64,000 bases of DNA. It comes from Flavobacterium gilvum (GTDB lineage Bacteria > Bacteroidota > Bacteroidia > Flavobacteriales > Flavobacteriaceae). A program made the position numbers and the translations under genes. Positions within the stretch are counted from its first letter, which is position 1. Every line of letters starts with the position of its first letter. The notes below the pieces were generated by a model. That model was given only the letters and a program-made list of their open reading frames with translations, was not told where the DNA came from and searched no databases. This document shows, one piece after another, positions 61,300-64,000 of this stretch. Location: NCBI RefSeq assembly GCF_001761465.1, contig NZ_CP017479.1, forward strand, positions 1,550,001 to 1,614,000, given 5' to 3'.

Positions 61300-61647
61300 A
61301 TGGGTGCTTTTGTAATTAGTAAAAGATTCGATGATCAGTATAAATTTGTATTCACTTCCAAAAAGGGGAAGGTGATTTTTACAAGTTTAAAATATGAGCT
61401 AAAGTTTGAATGCGAAGAAGCTATCGAATATTTTAAAAGTAATATTGGTTTGGCATCTTTTGATAAACATAAATCTGCTGGAGGAAAATATTTTTTCAGG
61501 CTGTTTCTGGATGGTGCTCCTTTTGCTTTAAGCAGAAAATATACAACAGAATTAAGGGTTCAGAAAGGAATTGATGAAATTGTGAAATACGCAGCTGTTT
61601 CTGAGATTCTTGATTTTTCGGATAATGATTTGGTTTTTCAGGATTGA
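61300..61647 (+). CDS. DUF1508 (YegP-like) protein
   Basis: A 115-residue small protein made of two related beta-beta-alpha-beta units: FKFVFTSKKGKVIFTSLKYE-type (the first unit FKFVFTSKKGKVIFTSL) and GGKYFFRLFLDGAPFALSRK in the second. This matches the DUF1508/YegP fold, whose role is unknown. The leader repeat lies directly upstream and a strong terminator follows. Confidence 0.85.
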   Translation: MGAFVISKRFDDQYKFVFTSKKGKVIFTSLKYELKFECEEAIEYFKSNIGLASFDKHKSAGGKYFFRLFLDGAPFALSRKYTTELRVQKGIDEIVKYAAVSEILDFSDNDLVFQD

Positions 61648-61670
61648 TTATTGGGATTAAAATCAGGTAA

Positions 61671-61708
61671 AAAAAACACCATCATGGATTCTTGATGGTG
61701 TTTTTTTT
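61671..61708 (+). terminator. Terminator after the DUF1508 gene
   Basis: AACACCATCA/TGATGGTGTT stem with an eight-base loop and eight T. Confidence 0.85.
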
Positions 61709-61756
61709 GAAATGTTCGAAAAAAAGCAAAATGTAATTTTCTTAAATATATTCCAT

Positions 61757-61783
61757 AAAAAAAAGCTGCATCGAATGCAGCTT
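61757..61783 (-). terminator. Terminator of the Ala-rich lipoprotein gene
   Basis: Perfect 9-bp stem AAGCTGCAT/ATGCAGCTT with a three-base loop and, on the minus strand, a T-run. Confidence 0.85.
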
Positions 61784-61807
61784 ATTTTTTTCTAGTGTAA
61801 TTTGAAA

Positions 61808-62026
61808 TTACTTAGCTGGAGCAGCAGCAGCAGCAGGAGCAGCAGCAGCAGCAGTTGTGTCAGCAGCAGGAGCAGCAGTAGTATCAGCAGCTACAGCAGT
61901 AGTATCAGCAGGAGCTACAGCAGTAGTGTCAGCAGCTACAGCCTCTTCAGCAGGAGCGTCAGCTTTTTTACAAGAAACAACAGTTAAAACAGCTACAACA
62001 GCTAAACTTAAAAATACTTTTTTCAT
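61808..62026 (-). CDS. Ala-rich repetitive lipoprotein
   Basis: A 72-residue predicted lipoprotein: signal MKKVFLSLAVVAVLTVVSC with the lipidated cysteine at 19, then KKADAPAEE, then a low-complexity tail of AADTTA-type units and an Ala/Pro end. No enzymatic motif. The DNA is a run of AGC/GCA-type trinucleotides. Function unknown; short Ala-rich lipoproteins are frequent in flavobacteria. Confidence 0.8.
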   Translation of the reverse strand: MKKVFLSLAVVAVLTVVSCKKADAPAEEAVAADTTAVAPADTTAVAADTTAAPAADTTAAAAAPAAAAAPAK

Positions 62027-62179
62027 CTTAATTTAATATAAAGGTTAATTATTAATTCGTGGCAAAGATATAAAATTTTTAATACGTAAAATATTTTTTC
62101 ATTTATTTTTTAAAAATTATTTCGAATCAGTAGGTTAGCTTTTTCTTTTATGAAATAAAAAACAGGTAAATGATTACAC

Positions 62180-62215
62180 GCGGCGAAAAACAAGCCTGTT
62201 TTTGAGGCTTTCCGC
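62180..62215 (-). terminator. Hairpin downstream of waaA
   Basis: GCGG/CCGC outer and AAGCCT/AGGCTT inner pairs around GTTTTTG; on the minus strand it continues with TTTTT. It lies between the Kdo transferase stop and the lipoprotein promoter region. Confidence 0.55.
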
Positions 62216-62250
62216 TTCTTTATTTATGGTTTAAAACTGTTTTTTATGAC

Positions 62251-63498
62251 TTATTTGTAGTCCTTATTGTAAGTTATTTTTTCCAAAATTCGGTTAGTTG
62301 CGCCCTTATTTTGCTGTATAAAATTGTAGCATATTTCTCCTTTTTTGGATTTTAAAATTGGGTTTTGAACCAAGGTTGAAAACGCAGTTTCAAGTTCTTT
62401 GAAATTTGTAATTGAGATGCACCCTTCAATTTTTACTAAACTAATGGCTTCTTCAAAATGAGAATAATTAGGTCCTATTACTATAGGTATTCCAAATGTG
62501 GCTGGCTCCAGCAAATTGTGCACTCCCGGATTCCCAAATCCTCCACCAACATAGGCGATATCGGCGTAGCTGTAAATTTTGGTCAATATCCCGATTGTGT
62601 CAATTATAAATACGTCAAATTGCGATAAGTCTTTGTTTTCTTTTTCCGAAAAAAGAACAGTTTTTTTTAGAATACTAGCTTGTAATTGCTTGATTTGATC
62701 TGGTTTTATGTTATGTGGAGCGATAATAAATTTGATATCATCTTTGCATGAATTGATGTATTCTGCAAGTATTGTTTCGTCTTTTGGCCATGAGCTTCCT
62801 ATTACAATTGTTGTTTTATTGTTTTTGAACTGGGAAACAAAGTCAAGTGTGTTGTCTTTTTCTAAAATAGTGACAACTCTGTCAAATCGTGTATCACCTG
62901 AAACGATAACATTAGTTTCTCCTAATTGGCTGATTAGTTTTCTTGAGTTTTCATTTTGTACAAAGAAATAGGTAAAGCTTTTTAGTGCTTTTCTGTAAAA
63001 ACCACCGTACCATTTGAAGAATAATTGTTTCTTCCTAAAAATGCCCGAAATCAAGTAGGTAGGAATGTTTTGCTTTTGCAATTGGTTTAAATAATTTATC
63101 CAAAATTCATATTTGATAAAGAAAACCATTTCTGGATGTGCCAATTTTAAAAAACGTTTGGCGTTTTTTGGTGTGTCCAATGGGAGATAAATCGTGACAT
63201 CGGCAACCGTATTGTTTTTTCTCACTTCATAACCCGAAGGCGAAAAAAAGGAAACGATAATTTTGTGTGCTGGATATTTCTTTTTGATTTTTTCAATCAC
63301 AGGCAAGCCTTGTTCGTATTCACCCAAAGAAGCCGCATGAAACCATATTGTCTTATCGTTGGCAGCTATTTTTTGTTCCAAAATCGTGAAAACATCTTTT
63401 CGACCGTCAACAAAAAGTTTTATTTTTGGGTTGAAAAGTGCTATGATTTTTAGAAAAAATGAAGCGAACTGAATAGCTAAATTATAAAGAAAGTGCAT
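62251..63498 (-). CDS. waaA: 3-deoxy-D-manno-octulosonic acid (Kdo) transferase
   Basis: WaaA (KdtA) transfers Kdo from CMP-Kdo to lipid A precursor. The 415-residue GT-B glycosyltransferase begins with a membrane-anchor helix (about 6-23) and has the N-domain motif IWFHAASLGEYEQGLPVIEK, the GNTRFDR-like SGDTRFDRV, and the nucleotide-binding YVGGGFGNPGVHNLLEPATF. It is transcribed alone and divergently from the DegT-type gene. Confidence 0.95.
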   Translation of the reverse strand: MHFLYNLAIQFASFFLKIIALFNPKIKLFVDGRKDVFTILEQKIAANDKTIWFHAASLGEYEQGLPVIEKIKKKYPAHKIIVSFFSPSGYEVRKNNTVADVTIYLPLDTPKNAKRFLKLAHPEMVFFIKYEFWINYLNQLQKQNIPTYLISGIFRKKQLFFKWYGGFYRKALKSFTYFFVQNENSRKLISQLGETNVIVSGDTRFDRVVTILEKDNTLDFVSQFKNNKTTIVIGSSWPKDETILAEYINSCKDDIKFIIAPHNIKPDQIKQLQASILKKTVLFSEKENKDLSQFDVFIIDTIGILTKIYSYADIAYVGGGFGNPGVHNLLEPATFGIPIVIGPNYSHFEEAISLVKIEGCISITNFKELETAFSTLVQNPILKSKKGEICYNFIQQNKGATNRILEKITYNKDYK

Positions 63499-63638
63499 CG
63501 ATAATTTTTTTGTAAAATTACATTTTTCTTTGTGTTATTTTCTTCCCTAAAAAAATATTTAAGTTTTGGTTGTCATCCCGATAGTTGTCGAGCCGCTTTT
63601 TATTTTGACAAAGAAATTGTTTTTTGTTAAGAGTTTCA

Positions 63639-63669
63639 TTGGTTAAAACTCATTAAATAACTAATTTTG
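63639..63669 (+). promoter_or_regulatory. Promoter of the DegT-family gene
   Basis: TTG at 63639-63641, 20 bases of spacer, then TAATTTTG at 63662-63669. The resulting leader to the ATG at 63775 is about 100 bases. Confidence 0.55.
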
Positions 63670-63774
63670 TTCTGCTTGTTTATGTGGGTTGAATTGCATG
63701 GGAATTTGGTCCAAAAACGAGTTTACCTCTATTAATTGTTCCTAAGGAAGGAATAGGAAGCTAAAAAAGAATAC

Positions 63775-64000
63775 ATGAAAAAATTACAAATGGTTGACTT
63801 AAAAAGTCAATATGATAAAATTGCAGCGACTGTAAATGCTTCGATTCAGGGAGTTTTGGATACCAATACTTATATAAATGGGCCACAGGTTCACGCTTTT
63901 CAAAAATCATTGGAAGAATATCTTGATGTCAAGCATGTGATACCGTGTGCTAACGGAACCGATGCTTTGCAAATCGCTATGATGGGATTGGGACTGAAAC
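63775..64000 (+). CDS. DegT/DnrJ/EryC1/StrS aminotransferase (partial, N-terminal)
   Basis: The first 75 codons of a PLP-dependent sugar aminotransferase, cut by the window end. The opening MVDLKSQYDKIAATVNASIQ is characteristic, followed by GPQVHAFQKSLEEYLDVKHV and CANGTDALQIAM, the N-terminal part of the PLP site. These enzymes make amino sugars for surface polysaccharides, consistent with waaA next door. The start codon is the only ATG. Confidence 0.92.
   Translation, partial: MKKLQMVDLKSQYDKIAATVNASIQGVLDTNTYINGPQVHAFQKSLEEYLDVKHVIPCANGTDALQIAMMGLGLK

Noticed and set aside
61808..61990. Serine-rich protein on the plus strand of the triplet-repeat region
   Set aside because: It is the antisense of a lipoprotein gene with a proper signal and lipobox on the minus strand, followed by a terminator.

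Overview
The window is an AT-rich stretch of a Bacteroidota chromosome, almost certainly a Flavobacterium or close relative. The evidence is: the end of the type IX secretion (T9SS)/gliding protein SprA followed by gcvH, a VanZ-like gene, deoC and a RemB-like gene (the order I recall from F. johnsoniae); a PorP/SprF-like protein; a cargo protein with a type B T9SS sorting domain; many TAnnTTTG promoter boxes of the Bacteroidota sigma factor; and start codons preceded by A-rich leaders rather than Shine-Dalgarno sequences.

Layout. 1-6.6 kb: motility/secretion (sprA 3' end, remB) interleaved with gcvH, vanZ-like, deoC and a GH18 glycosidase. 6.7-11.9 kb: a respiratory block with heme O synthase, two subunit III-like proteins and a subunit IV of a haem-copper oxidase, an SCO copper chaperone with a cysteine-less companion, a DUF420 assembly-type protein and a small CxxC membrane protein. 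12-20.8 kb: a DUF4403 lipoprotein facing a six-gene MacB-type export operon (ATPase, two permeases, adaptor, TolC, second adaptor). 20.9-26.5 kb: tsaB, MscS channel, a 22-residue-repeat helical protein, an Nfu-type Fe-S carrier, SprF-like protein, gamma carbonic anhydrase and murI. 26.6-32.6 kb: an envelope-biogenesis cluster on the minus strand (DUF6089, uppS, bamA and two OmpH/Skp chaperones). 32.7-43.7 kb: nadK, a CBS protein and pdxJ, then small enzymes and stress-type proteins, then clpX, clpP and tig (protein quality control). 44-51.2 kb: a more accessory stretch with an orphan type ISP restriction-enzyme specificity-like domain, a GH3 enzyme, DUF2797, a NERD-domain protein and an AsmA-like giant. 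51.7-64 kb: sppA, a folK/deoxynucleoside kinase fusion, the T9SS lectin-like cargo, a SpoU methyltransferase, DUF1573, mutS, tRNA-Gly and tRNA-Leu, DUF1508, an Ala-rich lipoprotein, waaA and the start of a DegT-family aminotransferase.

Most genes are housekeeping. I found no phage, CRISPR array, transposase or rRNA. The most unusual signals are in small elements: several dispersed intergenic repeat families (one sits directly on start codons, one is a GC-richer roughly 30-bp unit), a perfect palindrome that supplies a stop codon, a 174-bp element bounded by inverted repeats, an orphan restriction-specificity-like protein, and an EF-hand loop inside a DUF420 membrane protein. All functional statements come from reading the sequence and recalling families; no search was run.
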